Shown: piece by piece, positions 10,506 through 22,400 of the stretch
Layout of the letters: every line of letters starts with the position of its first letter
How positions within the stretch are numbered: the first letter of the stretch is position 1
Source of the DNA: Portulaca oleracea
Lineage: Eukaryota > Streptophyta > Magnoliopsida > Caryophyllales > Portulacaceae
DNA: 64,000 nt
Assembly (NCBI GenBank): GCA_029582165.1
Contig: CM055881.1
Coordinates: 20,031,594-20,095,593 of the forward strand
Direction of reading: 5' to 3'
Translations under genes and position numbers: made by a program
Notes under the pieces: model-generated
Told to the model about the DNA's origin: nothing
Seen by the model: only the letters and a program-made list of their open reading frames with translations
Databases searched by the model: none

Positions 10506-11793
10506 TGTAGACCCCGAAAAATATTTGATCAGGAAAGTTATTCAAAGTGCTACCTAAATTGGGAGTCGAATGAAGTGACTCAATTCTTAAAAGGATATCA
10601 ATTAACATTACCAACCATTCCTATTAATCTTAAATTTGTAAATTTTATTTGCGAATTAAATAATTCGATTAGAAAATCACAACTTGAATCAAAGTAAAAA
10701 TATATAGAAAATCTAGCACGTCAGTTACACAAAGCCTGAAGAGAGCCAGTTCAGCCACTAAGGCCAGCTAGCCTTGTTGACTGTCTACCTTAATCTTGTT
10801 TTTTTTTTGCACATTATCACCCATTCACATAAGTAATTATCCACGTGAATTATATCTTATTCAAGCGAAAGAAATTAGGAAAATCATGATTTTAAGAGTT
10901 GTCAGTTGCTTTTTAAGAGAAAACAATAGACTTTGAAATTGGTGTTGGCCTACGAATTCAAAGACTGAATCCGGGTGTAAGGCTACTAGCCTACCAATCG
11001 AAGAGTTAGAAAACTCTCAGACTCGGATGTTTTCGAAGCAGACTCTACTAAAACTTAATTCAAGTGAAAGAAAAAAGGGATGAATATAGAAGAATTTCAC
11101 AGAAAACTATTATGTTATACGATCACAAATTGAAATTAACACATTATACGATCTTTTTTCTTATTTCAATTACATGATAACATGGAAAAGAAAAACAATG
11201 AAAGAAATAATGGACAAGGAATTGATATGTATAACCTTCTTTAATCACTTAGTATGCAAGAGAAGAGTTCTTTTTGGAGGGAGAGAGAAAAGAGAATATT
11301 GCTAGTGTCAATACACCAGCAGAATTCAAAGTCCGAAAATGAAGATTTCAAGAATAATTATATTATACTGCAAAATCAAATAAATTGATTGATTAAAATC
11401 ATTTCCGCAATAGAAAGGATGCAATGATCTCTTTCTCCTCATGAGGGTCAACTGGCGTTCAACAAGATAAATGAGAAAATTGTGAAATATTATGGAGAAA
11501 GAAAGGAAATTTCAGAAGATTGCCTCAAAAATACCTCTGGATACATTCGTAGCCTGACTGGGCTTCAAGCAACTTAACCGGGTCTGGGCCTGCTAGCCTA
11601 GACCAAAAGATGACTTGGATTTTCGCGGACTAGGCTTTGTTTCGAAATGGACTGGGTTATTAATTAGGCTGAAACAGTTTAGATGCTTTTGTAGGTTTCT
11701 GGTTACTTTGCATGCTAATTATTATTTGGGTCAATTTAATATTAATTACAATAATTATACTAGTAAGTATCGGTACAAAATTCGGTGTCCACA
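10506..11793 (+). repeat. LTR of a gypsy element (TGTAGACCCCG to GGTGTCCACA)
   Basis: The stretch begins tgtagaccccgaaaa and ends aaaattcggtgtccaca, a start and end pair seen together in some plant gypsy LTRs. No matching partner LTR or target duplication is present here, so it is either a 3' LTR with a truncated interior or a fragment. Confidence 0.6.
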
Positions 11794-11794
11794 C

Positions 11795-12106
11795 ATATAC
11801 GGAAGGCATTTGGGAGGAAGAGAGACATTGAATATTGATGAATGAAATGAAAGCTTTCGCTTCTCCTCCTCTCACAAATCTTATTCACTTTATCCATTTG
11901 ATTAATAGAGGTGTTGCAAGGCTTCCGTTTATAGAATTTGTGATGATTTCCTTTATCAAATTCTTGGTGTGTTGCAGTTGTTCTTGGGTAGTGGTTTACC
12001 TATATCAGAAGTTTGTATCGTGTAGCAAGTTGATTTCCAAGCTCAAAATCATCTCCTCCATTTTCCCAACTCAAACAACATCGAATCCCACTGCGATATG
12101 CTTCAA
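11795..12106 (+). repeat. LTR fragment (R-U5) of the family also at 41440-41758
   Basis: Aligns by eye to 41440-41758: gacattgaat, gctttcgcttctcctcctctc, tttgattaat, tttatagaatttgtg and the final tgcttca are shared in order. The 41440 copy is followed by a tRNA-iMet primer site and gag; this one is not. The 91-aa open frame over it (11835-12110) is therefore LTR sequence, not a gene. Confidence 0.75.
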
Positions 12107-13050
12107 TTAACATTTGACTTTAATTTTATTGTAGTTTTCTAAGTACATTTACATTTGCTTGGTACATTGTTTATTACTATTTATGTTTTTCCTGAATGAA
12201 TTATTACTACTTAAGTTACTCATGTATCAAAAAATTTAATCAACAAATTAATTATACAATGGGAACATTTACTATATATAATTTTTATTCATGTATAATT
12301 GAAATAAAATGCCAATTTTTCTCTCTAAAGTTTTTGTTTTAGGGACAACTCTAATTGTTACTTGATAATATTGTATAGTAAGAATAAATTATGGTACAAT
12401 GAAGATGAGAAGGATTTTAATTAGATGAAGATGATTTTTGTAGTATACCTAAATATAGTTTCTTCTAATTTATACATGAAAGATGTACAACATCAATCAG
12501 TCTTCCTCTCATTATTTTTGGAATATGTCTTGTTTTTTATTTAAATCTTACATATATTATTAATCAACAATTTCATTTTAAAAAAAAAAGTAGTTTGAAT
12601 ATTGATATTTAAATAGGAGCAAAATTATCAAGCTTATTTTTTAAAATGTAAATTAGTGAAATATATGAAGCTAAGATCTTGATTATTACAGACAAATACC
12701 ATTGAAATTAATTAAATATATTAAAGAATTCTTTATCATATTTCTTTTCCAAAATTATATTTATTAAATCAACAACATAAATATTAATGTTTAATAAATA
12801 ATCTTACTAATTTTCTTTTTTTTTTCACTTATTGCAATGGTTTTTCAGTTTCAAATTGAAATAAAAAATTTCTAAAATAAAAAAAGTTTACATAATTTTG
12901 GGATTGTTTGAGTTAGAAAAGTATGTGCAAAACTCTGAAATTTTATTTGAAGTTTGTTTTTAAGTCATTGTAGGCTTACCTTATAAATCGAAGCTAGTTA
13001 GAAATATAACTAAGTCCTTAAAATTAGCAGTTGGGGATGAAAAAAGCACA
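12107..13050. other. AT-rich upstream region of the p24 gene
   Basis: About 0.95 kb of AT-rich DNA with no gene, recognisable repeat or RNA. By position it is the promoter-proximal region of the p24 gene. The nearest transposon sequence upstream is the LTR fragment ending at 12106. Confidence 0.5.
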
Positions 13051-13061
13051 CCAAAAGATAG

Positions 13062-13067
13062 TATAAA
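13062..13067 (+). promoter_or_regulatory. Candidate TATA box of the p24 gene
   Basis: TATAAA within gatagtataaaacaccc, about 155 bp before the start codon. Transcription about 30 bp downstream would give a 5' UTR of roughly 120 bases. Inferred from position. Confidence 0.45.
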
Positions 13068-13169
13068 ACACCCAAAAACAACTAGATAGAAAGAAAAGAT
13101 CAAACGCTAAATCCTAGGCACATTTGTTTAAACAGTTGTGATTTATTCCAAGAGATAATCGCATCTCAG

Positions 13170-13176
13170 ACACACA

Positions 13177-13219
<43 letters not shown>
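13170..13219 (+). repeat. (AC)n(GA)n microsatellite touching the p24 start codon
   Basis: About 12 AC units are followed by about 12 GA units; the last A of the GA run is the A of the ATG. It lies in the predicted 5' UTR. GA repeats in plant 5' UTRs can bind BBR/BPC factors (family knowledge). Length changes would alter the leader but not the protein. Confidence 0.9.
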
Positions 13220-13220
<1 letters not shown>

Positions 13221-13432
13221 TGGGAAGGAACAAGGTAGAGAATTTGGTTATGATGATCTGGTTAATTTGTGTGAGTGAAGTATGGCAGTTGAGTCAAGCA
13301 ATTTGGCTCAATGTCCCACAACATGGTACAAAGTGTGTATCTGAAGAAATTCATAATAATGTTGTCGTTTTAGCTGATTATTATGTCATCTCCGATGATC
13401 ATACCCCTCTTGATACAACTGTTTCCATTCAG
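13220..13432 (+). CDS. p24-delta exon 1 (residues 1-71)
   Basis: Encodes the signal peptide and the start of the GOLD domain, including [14 protein letters not shown] and [10 protein letters not shown], the family's most conserved N-terminal blocks. The donor site is CAG/GTTTGA at 13432/13433 and the intron starts in phase 0. The start is the first ATG after the microsatellite, and a hydrophobic signal peptide follows directly. Confidence 0.93.
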
Positions 13433-16400
13433 GTTTGAATATATCTATTTCTTGAAAGTGGTAATTTCTTTTATGTTTTAGCACATTTTATTCATTTCAT
13501 GTATTATTAATTTTGTAAAGGATTTCTAATATTCCTAAATTATGTTTTGGTATTTGTGATTCTTCAAGAGGAATGAGTCATTTTTGCATAAAAATTCTAT
13601 CATCTAGTTATCGTTAAACACAAATCATGTAAAATACTGGGAAAGTGGGAAATATGATGCCTTCTACTAGACATCAAAGATCTTGAAACTAGTTAACAAA
13701 AATAGTAGGGACAAACCAAAGAGAATTGAAGTATTACTTTGGTGAATATCATAATAATGAGTGGTCATACAGTTAATGACTAATAGAAGTTTCATGGCAA
13801 CATGCATTTCCATGAGCTATACTAAATGAAGAAAGTAAAAGTTGATGCTAACCTTGATCGAGAAAACTCTGTACAGATCAGATGTTCTACAAAGAAACTT
13901 GACTGTATTCTTTCTTTCCTTTTTAGCCAAAATTGATTGAGAAACAAAAATTAATATAGACACTCTTATTATCCTAGAAGTATTCATAGGTCTTCTACTA
14001 TGGATATTTTTTTCGTTATATATGTGCCAAACTACATTAGTGTGACAAATACAACATAAACTTTTTCACACGATTGTGTCTCCCGTGATAAATAGGATGG
14101 CTCTTCTTAGATCATTTGTTCCCTATGTTGAATAATAATTTTAGTCAGTCCCCTATAAGTATTAAGAACAGATAAATAGTTGTGAATTTTTCAAAAGCTT
14201 TCTCCAATAATTCTCTACCTGATAAAACTGTTTAGCATCAACCTACACTAGGAAAGTTATATACAAAATAGGGAGACAACTAGTGGTTTAGAGCTCTCTA
14301 ATTTGAAATCACATTTCCAACACGTTCAGGAGATTTATTTTAAAGTAACCCGCTTTAACAATGCCTACTGTTTCTATTGGAAAAATAGGATCAACAATGG
14401 ATAGGTAAGCCAAGTATAGCAATAGAGTTATAGGTGCACCTACTCTCCTTAGACTTTTGTAACGAAGTACAAAGTCTTAGGGATAAAACTCTGTCAAGGA
14501 AACTCTAACAACTTAGTTTAAGACTTCCAATGACAACTCTAGAAATGCTCTAGACTAAAACTAGAGAGGTGTATTTGGTTGAGTGAGAATGAATCAACAA
14601 CCTGACTCATTTGTCTCTTTCTTATATTTCTCCTTTTTTGGAAATGACACCATCACATCCTCTTTATAGGCCATTAGAGAGGCATTTGGAATAGGATAGG
14701 ATAAACATCCCTTGGTTAGATAACCACCAATAGATAAGGTCTATCCTAAAGGATGACTATCATTATCTACTTAATGACACATAAGATGCTATCCATGAGA
14801 AACCGAGGCAAAACTTGAAGAAATGCGATATGTGGGACTGATACAGTCCGTGTTGCCTAATACTTAACTTGATTTTAACTCTTATTCATAGCTCCTATCT
14901 TATACTCTTGAAATTATCCAACAATCCCTCTTCATTTCGAGTGTGTGGGATTTATGAACCAATATCCCAAAGTACTACCACCATTTTAAGTATTCAACAA
15001 ACACTCAATCATAAACACCACGAAAAAAGGGAGTGAATTGAATTTCATGAGAAGTGTCTCCCGACTTAAACTTTCCATGTGGTGGACATAATTTCAACTA
15101 GTCCAAATGAATATAATAGACAAGTTTTGAACTATACATTTGTATTGACGAATTAGATACGATACACCGATACAACCACTCATCTATTGTTCTTGAACTT
15201 TATGACACTGTTAACCGCCATGTGTCTATATTCACTCGTGAGCGCATAGAGCCAAGCCCGATAGCCCTTTGAGGCGGCTACGCCTCATGCTCACATAGGT
15301 ATACTGCACTTGTACGCTCATGTAATTGAGCACCCATCCGAAACACAGTCTATCAAGAGTATAATCACTCATCCTCTTATCATTAGAGCTAGTCAAGCAC
15401 TTTCTTACCTGGGGCGATTTAAGTTTGTGCTTCCAACCACTATATAATGGAGTTACCAACCTCGATCTTGACATCAAGTCAAGTATCAAGTTGGGGCACC
15501 ATTACTAGTAATTGTTAAATTTGGGTTTATTCCCATTCCCCTTGATAATATTATAAAATAATATCATCAAGTCCTTGTTTAGTCCTTTACTCAAAGGATT
15601 AAACCAAGGTTACTTTAAATTCTTGAAGATAATAGCTTATTTCCATCATGCTTGACTAATAAGAATCACTAGATGTAATCTGCGTCTTTCCATGATCATT
15701 ATTAAACTTTGAAGGCAGTAATGCTTAATAACACTTAAAAATTAAACTTGCATACTTAAATACATCGATCTTGTACATACAACCAAACCATTATACTATA
15801 GTTCGATATTGATTAAGAAACTTCACTCTCGTGATCAATATGATTAAACAATAATATTGTAGGCGATTTGCAATCATTATGGCTTTAACTTTCATATTGC
15901 ACGCATTTTAGAATTCAATATTGTAGGTTTTAACAATCAATATGATTGAACTATCATATTGTAGGCTCTTATAAGCAATCAATATTGTAGGCTCTCAAGA
16001 TAAAATCTCACGCTAAACCATGTGCTTAATAATGGATCTATAATTAACTTGTAAACTTTAATGTTGTATACTTTTATACATCTCAAATATTTTGGTCCCA
16101 GAGACTTACAAAAATTTATAATATTCTTAACTTGAATATTGGCATATAATTAAACTATTACATCTTAAACTTAACAAAAAATTACTTATAGGTACCCTAA
16201 CTTTTGAAGAAACAATTTTTTGGTACCCTAATTTTTCAAAACTAATTTTGAGGTACCCTTACTTTTAGGATTAGAAATTACTGGGTGAATTTTCGGCAAA
16301 ACTCCGATTGATTCAAATCATTTTCGTCCACAAAAACAAAGGGCATTTTCATCCACAAAAACACTTAATCAATTTCCCGCCTAAAACTCACCGGTGAATT

Positions 16401-19400
16401 CAAATCATTGGCCGGAAATTCACCTAATTATTCCTAATTCTAAAAGTTAGGGTACCCCAAAATTAGTTTTTAAAATTTGGGGTACCAGAAAAATATTTCA
16501 CCAAAAGTTAGGGTACCCCTAAGTAATTTTTTTGTAAACTTAATATAAACTTTAGTAAGTTCACATGGAGAATAAATTCCTACCTGTACACTCATGGGAT
16601 CTAAGACTCTCCATCTTATATGTAAGTAAATTATTACATATTAAATTTTTCTTATAAACATATAGTAAAAATATTAATTACATCTTGCTTTTAATTGACT
16701 ATAAATACTCGTTCATGGTCTAGAAGATCATCTTATAGAGCATGACACTAACTTATAGTATGAATAAACCTCTGCATTAAACTTATAATATAATCTCTTC
16801 ATGATTATATCCAAATAAATAACCATGGATTCATAATCATAACACCTAACCAATTTAAACTTAGTTTAATCCATCTACATTAAATGTACATAAATTTACA
16901 TTTGTTTTCTTGTAGCAAAACTTATATCATGCATATATTCGAATAATACATATAACACTTAATTAATTTATAAACTATACACTTAAACCATGATCATCTT
17001 ATACCTATAAAAAACAATATACCATATTGTCATCTTTATCACATGATCACAAAACATAGTCTATATAATTAAATATATGTACTATTAAAAACATGCGACA
17101 ACATAAATCACATCATTAGATATAACATGTATAAATAAATTATACAACTTAAACCTAATAATTACATATCCAAACATTTATGACAAATAATAATGAATGG
17201 ATAAGACTAACAAGTTACCGGTACTTACTTGTACTATCTAGATGCCAATTAATTATTCATAAACATTCAAAATTCAAGCACTAAAAATTGAGCATTAAAC
17301 GCTTAATTAAATTGTTGTATGCAAGATCAATGACTGAAAAAGCGAAAACCATGCATAAAGCATTGCATCTTATGGCACGTACATCTCAAACTTAATTCAA
17401 TCACATGCATCTTATTTGACGCACATCTGATCAAAGAGAAACTCATGCATAAGATTCCCACATACTCCGATCATATACGTCTCAAAAAATATATGTGCAA
17501 ACATTGATTGAGAGAGAATTATTTGGAATATCAAGGTGTTGTAAACCACCAGAATAGTTTAACCATTGCACATTAATACACCATGCCTTCAAGTGCAAAC
17601 CCATCAACCACATGATCTTGACCCATTAGCCAATCCCGCATCAAATTCACCAAACAAATTTCCAACACTTGATCTTGTCTTGCCTCAACTCTAACTCACT
17701 CATACAAAAGTATAAGATTGTTGGAAAAATAGGAACAACAATGGATGGGAAAACCGACTATACCAAGGCGAGCCGCAGGCGCACCTATTCTCCTTAGACT
17801 TTTGTATCAACCGTACAAAGTCTTGGAGAAAAAACTTTGCCAAGCAAGCTCTAATAACTTAGTTTCAGACTTCCAATGACAACTCTAGAAATGCTCATGA
17901 CGAAAACTAGAGAGGTATGTTTAGTTGAGTGAGAATGAATCAACAACATGACTCACTTGTTTCTTTTTTGTATTTCTCTTATGTTGGAAATCACACCATG
18001 ACATCCTATTTATAGGCTTTTAGAGAGGCACATGAAATAGGATAGGATAAGCATCCCTTGGGTGGATAACCACCAATGGATAAGGTCTATCCTAAAGGAT
18101 AAACATCAATGGATAAGGATAATTTGATAAGGATGCTATCCATGAGAAACTGAGGCAAAAGTTGAAGAAATGCAACATGTGAGACTGATATAGTCCGTGT
18201 TGCCTAATACTTAACTTGATTTTGCCTCTTATTTGTACTTTACCCAAAAGTACATCCAAAAAGCTTCCATTTTATCTTTGAACATATGTTATTGTCAATT
18301 GCAAAATATAGACAACAAAAACTTATGTAGGTAACCAGTCTTTGAACTTCAACTTTATTACCACTAAATGCATCATATTCTATCCAATGTCAACAAAGAT
18401 AACATGTTAAATAAAGAAATTAGATGATTTTCAAATTAGAAAGCTTTTTACAAATTAATATATTAGGAAATGGAGGGAGTAAAATGGTTGATTCCATAAC
18501 ATTAGTAAAAATCAATAAAGAAGCCACATTGCTAGCTAAAACTAAGGGCAATTCACGTTTTGAATTTGACTCTTAACAAATTATCATACCTTGAGCTTGA
18601 GGGTACTATAAGGAAGTATTAATTTCCTCAAGCCCGATTTTGGTTGCCTTAATAAAACTCTTGGGTATCTTCCTCCCAATAATTTAATCTAATGTGCACT
18701 GCTACATGTTCTTAATCACTGGAATCACACTCACCTTCTGGTACTTCCTCCGCCTAATTCCCAATTCACTCACCATGAATAATAGAAGAGATAATACAAA
18801 CATCTCAAAGTTGTATAAAGAACAGTTGCTTACATTCTAAAACCTTGTCATTGCTTGTTTTTGTCTAATTACCTAATCAATATGATAGTTTAACCACTTG
18901 CCTAAACATTTGGTGGAGTTTTTAGAAACACTATTAACATAATACAAATTTCAACAAATTAGTGTTTTGCAGCATTTGAGAAAAGGTACTAAGATCATGA
19001 AATAGTGGTAAATTAAAAAATATATGAGGACTTGCTCCCATGTCAATGATTTAAGAACTATTGAAGACGTTTTGACATTGCAACATATACTAGTAGGAGC
19101 AGGATTACCTACATATTTATTGATGCAAGCACATTAAGCAAAATCCTTCTCCATGCGATTCTCGCCTTTGTTGATTTTAGGGTTTTTGGCTCAAAATAAT
19201 CCAAAATCGGAGGTCATTGGCTGAAAATAATCCAAACTCACTTTTTGGCTGAAAGTAATCCAAACTTTTAACCTATTTACTCGGACTAAACCGAAATCGA
19301 TTTCCGATGTCAGAATGCTGACCGATCAACTTATTTAGACCTCAGTCAGCGTAAATTCAAAACCAAAATTAATTAAAGAAACACGTGCTCCAACTACCCA

Positions 19401-22400
19401 CTCAGCATTCTGACGCCGGAAATCGTTTTCAGTTTAGTCCGAGTAAATAGGTTAAAAGTTTGGATTATTTTCAGCCAAAAATTGAGTTTGGATTATTTTC
19501 AACCAATGACCTCCGACTTTGGATTATTTTGAGCCAAAAACCCTTCATTTTAATTACCTACTTCCTAAGCTAGTTCTTACAAGAAAGCACTATCAGAGTG
19601 TGACTGGGAATACTAAAGGTGTGTTTGGTTTGAAGGATAATGATTTTGGAAGAAATCGTTTTCTAGGAGAAATGATTTTCCAAGGAAAATTATTTTCCTT
19701 GTTAAATTTTCACTCGTTTGTAAGAAACAAACTGTTTTCCGGAAAATGATCATATATGTTAACATAAATAGCAATTTATGTTACAAATAGAAACCTTTGG
19801 AGCTCAAACTTCAAATTTGAGTTTTTTTAATCATTTCTATCGAATTGTAAAGTTTCGAGACAAGCCGGAAAAATTGAATTTTGCTCTTAAATTTTAATCA
19901 TATTTAACAACAAAAAAATGTTGACAAAAGTGGCAATATATGTTATAAATGAAAATATTTGGAACTCAAAGTTCATATTTGAGCTTTTTTTAGTCCATAC
20001 TAGCAAATCATAAAGTTTCGATTCAAACAGTTGAGTTTGAATTTTTTAAAGTTTCAGTTAGCTTTAGCGGCAAAACATTCGGGTATATGTCGCGATAAAT
20101 GTTATCAGATAAAAATGTTTTCAGCTAAAAATTTATCTTTGAGCTCTTTCTAATCAATTCTATCATATTACAAAATTTCGTGCAAAACGGTTGAAGTTGA
20201 ATTTCGCCCTCAAAATTCAGTAAGAGTTAGTAGTAAAAATCGATCCAACAATCAAGGGTGGAAAATATTTTTTCTAAGTTGAACAAAAGAAGTCAATTTC
20301 CTTCCTTTAGAGGGACCGGCTTCCATTCAATTCATAGAACACCCGCAATATGAGATTGAATGCCATAACTCTTATTTGTATTTTACTTTTTATTGGTGCT
20401 GTTGGAAAATCAAAATGATTTTCCAAACTTTTTTGTACGAAACACTAGAAAATTAGGAAAACATTTTCCTAAATGTTAGAGAAAAATAGAAGCAAGGTAA
20501 CAGCGGAAGCAAATATAAAAAATTAAGATGACGGAAATTACGACAAAATTCAGGAACTAAAAATAAGTGATGAAAGAACACAAGAAACCGAAGAACTCGG
20601 AGAAAAACCCACGGACGGCGACACACAGAAAAATAATCCACTATGAGAAAGGAGGAGTACAACCTGATCACTATCACAGGGTATGATGTGATCCACAACA
20701 ATCTCTTTCACTCACAACTCTCAATCTTTCTCTCTCAAGATACACTTGGAAAAACATTGGTGAGACCCTGGAGAGAATCGGGGTGGCCTAGGGTCTAAAC
20801 AAACCATGTCGATGATGGAAATCCACCCATAGAACTCATAAACACTACAAACTAATTTTTAGGGTTTTGGGATTTTGGAGATGAACAACAAATACAACAA
20901 GAATTAAAGGGGATATGGACAATTATAAAGAGTAAACACTCGCCCAATTGAACTAAGATGTTCAATCACTTGCACAAGGACCCTCCACAAGCAAAGCACC
21001 ATTAAACACCCAAGAAATCTTACAAAGAGTGGGGGAAGAACACCCACTCACAAGGAAGAGAAATCACCAAGCAATTTCCACCCAAACGATTAGCTTTCAT
21101 TTATTAGAGTTTGAAAACCCAAAATTACAAACTCTCCAATGGACAGGATTTTTGAGTCTAAAGCTCTCAAACTTCTATCTCTAATCTATGTATCATATCC
21201 TACAAAAAGAGGCTTACAAGTATAAGTAAGGGAAGGGGAAAAAACATAACCAAAAGAGAGAGAGAAAGGTCAAAAAAACGATTTGTTCGTAAATGGCACG
21301 ATCTGCTACCATACGGCACGATCGTGCAGTTCCTGTTGGAAGAATGGCACGATCGTGAAACATAACGGCACGATCGTGTTGTTGGTAGTTTTTTTCTGCT
21401 GACTTCTAACTTGTATAACTTCTTCATCCGAACTCCGTTTTAAGCCCATAATTTATCGTTGGAAAGCTCTTGGTGTCTACTTTAAGCTCCCAAAATTTCA
21501 AGTCCATCAGAGTTGTATGAAGGAGTTATGGTCGAAAGAGTGAAGGCACGTGCATTTCCAACCTTTGAACGCCTTCACCACCTTGTGTTTATTCTTGCCG
21601 ATGGTTCCGGAGCCCTTAGAAGCTCGAAAATGATCTAATGAATACCTAAGATGTCATCCAATGTCTCGGGGTCTTCATATAATGAAACACCTCTCTCCTT
21701 GAGGGCCATAACGACCCTCCAAGGACCCGTACCCACTATGAAATGGACATTGAAACCGAGTTTGATTCGAGGAGAGGAGAGGGTGGCTTGAAGCGAGCCG
21801 GTGACCCAAGATGAACCAAAAGTGAACCGATCCCCATACGGTTCATACTCCCCTTCTTAGAAAAGAGTTGTCCTCAACTCTTGGGGGTTCAAAATTAACC
21901 GCATACCCGTGCAGACCCAAAAGTATGTACTCCAACAGTCGAAGTAGAGTGATGCTCATCGACCCGTTCTTCTCAAAAATGTAACAATTCTGGCGGAAAT
22001 GAGGGGCCAAGTCGACATCACGAAGGACCCGAACACGTTTAGCACCCATCAACTTGTTTAAAGCAACAAGGAATTCGTCACATGAGAGCTCGGGGTCAAG
22101 GCTAATGGAGACAACATTTTCCTCGTTCAACCTCGATGTGGAAGTAATGGAACTCGAGGGATTGGTCAAGGACGTGTCCTCATGCAACTCAACTCCATAG
22201 CGAGGCTCGGGAGTGATTGAACACGACTCAACACTTGGAGACTCTATGCGGAGCTTGGTAGGAGTTGTGGGCAAGGGTGAGGGACAAGGAGCGAGGTTGG
22301 AAATTTTTGTGGAGCTAAAGATCGCTCAACCTCACTAGGGTCGCTTCTTTGCAAAAGTAAAACCCGATGTGGCTTTCCTTTGCTTGAAGCACTCTCATCC

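Larger units (their letters stand above)
14375..18236 (-). mobile_element. Coding-free LTR element in p24 intron 1 (LARD-like)
   Basis: Two related LTRs bound it: left about 14375-14923 and right about 17719-18236. They share gaaaaataggatcaacaatgg-type starts, ccttagacttttgta, and cagtccgtgttgcctaatac. The right LTR is truncated. After the left LTR the sequence atccctcttcattt is, on the - strand, a purine-rich tract before TGTTGG, so the element points left, antisense to the p24 gene. I found no protein domain in the 2.8-kb interior and no clear primer site. No target duplication was found. A foldback MITE sits inside at 16175-16534. Confidence 0.7.

Noticed and set aside
11835..12110. 91-aa + strand frame with a hydrophobic centre
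   Set aside because: Aligns to the noncoding LTR at 41440-41758.
15232..15489. 85-aa - strand frame
   Set aside because: In the interior of a coding-free LTR element; no domain and no relative recognised.
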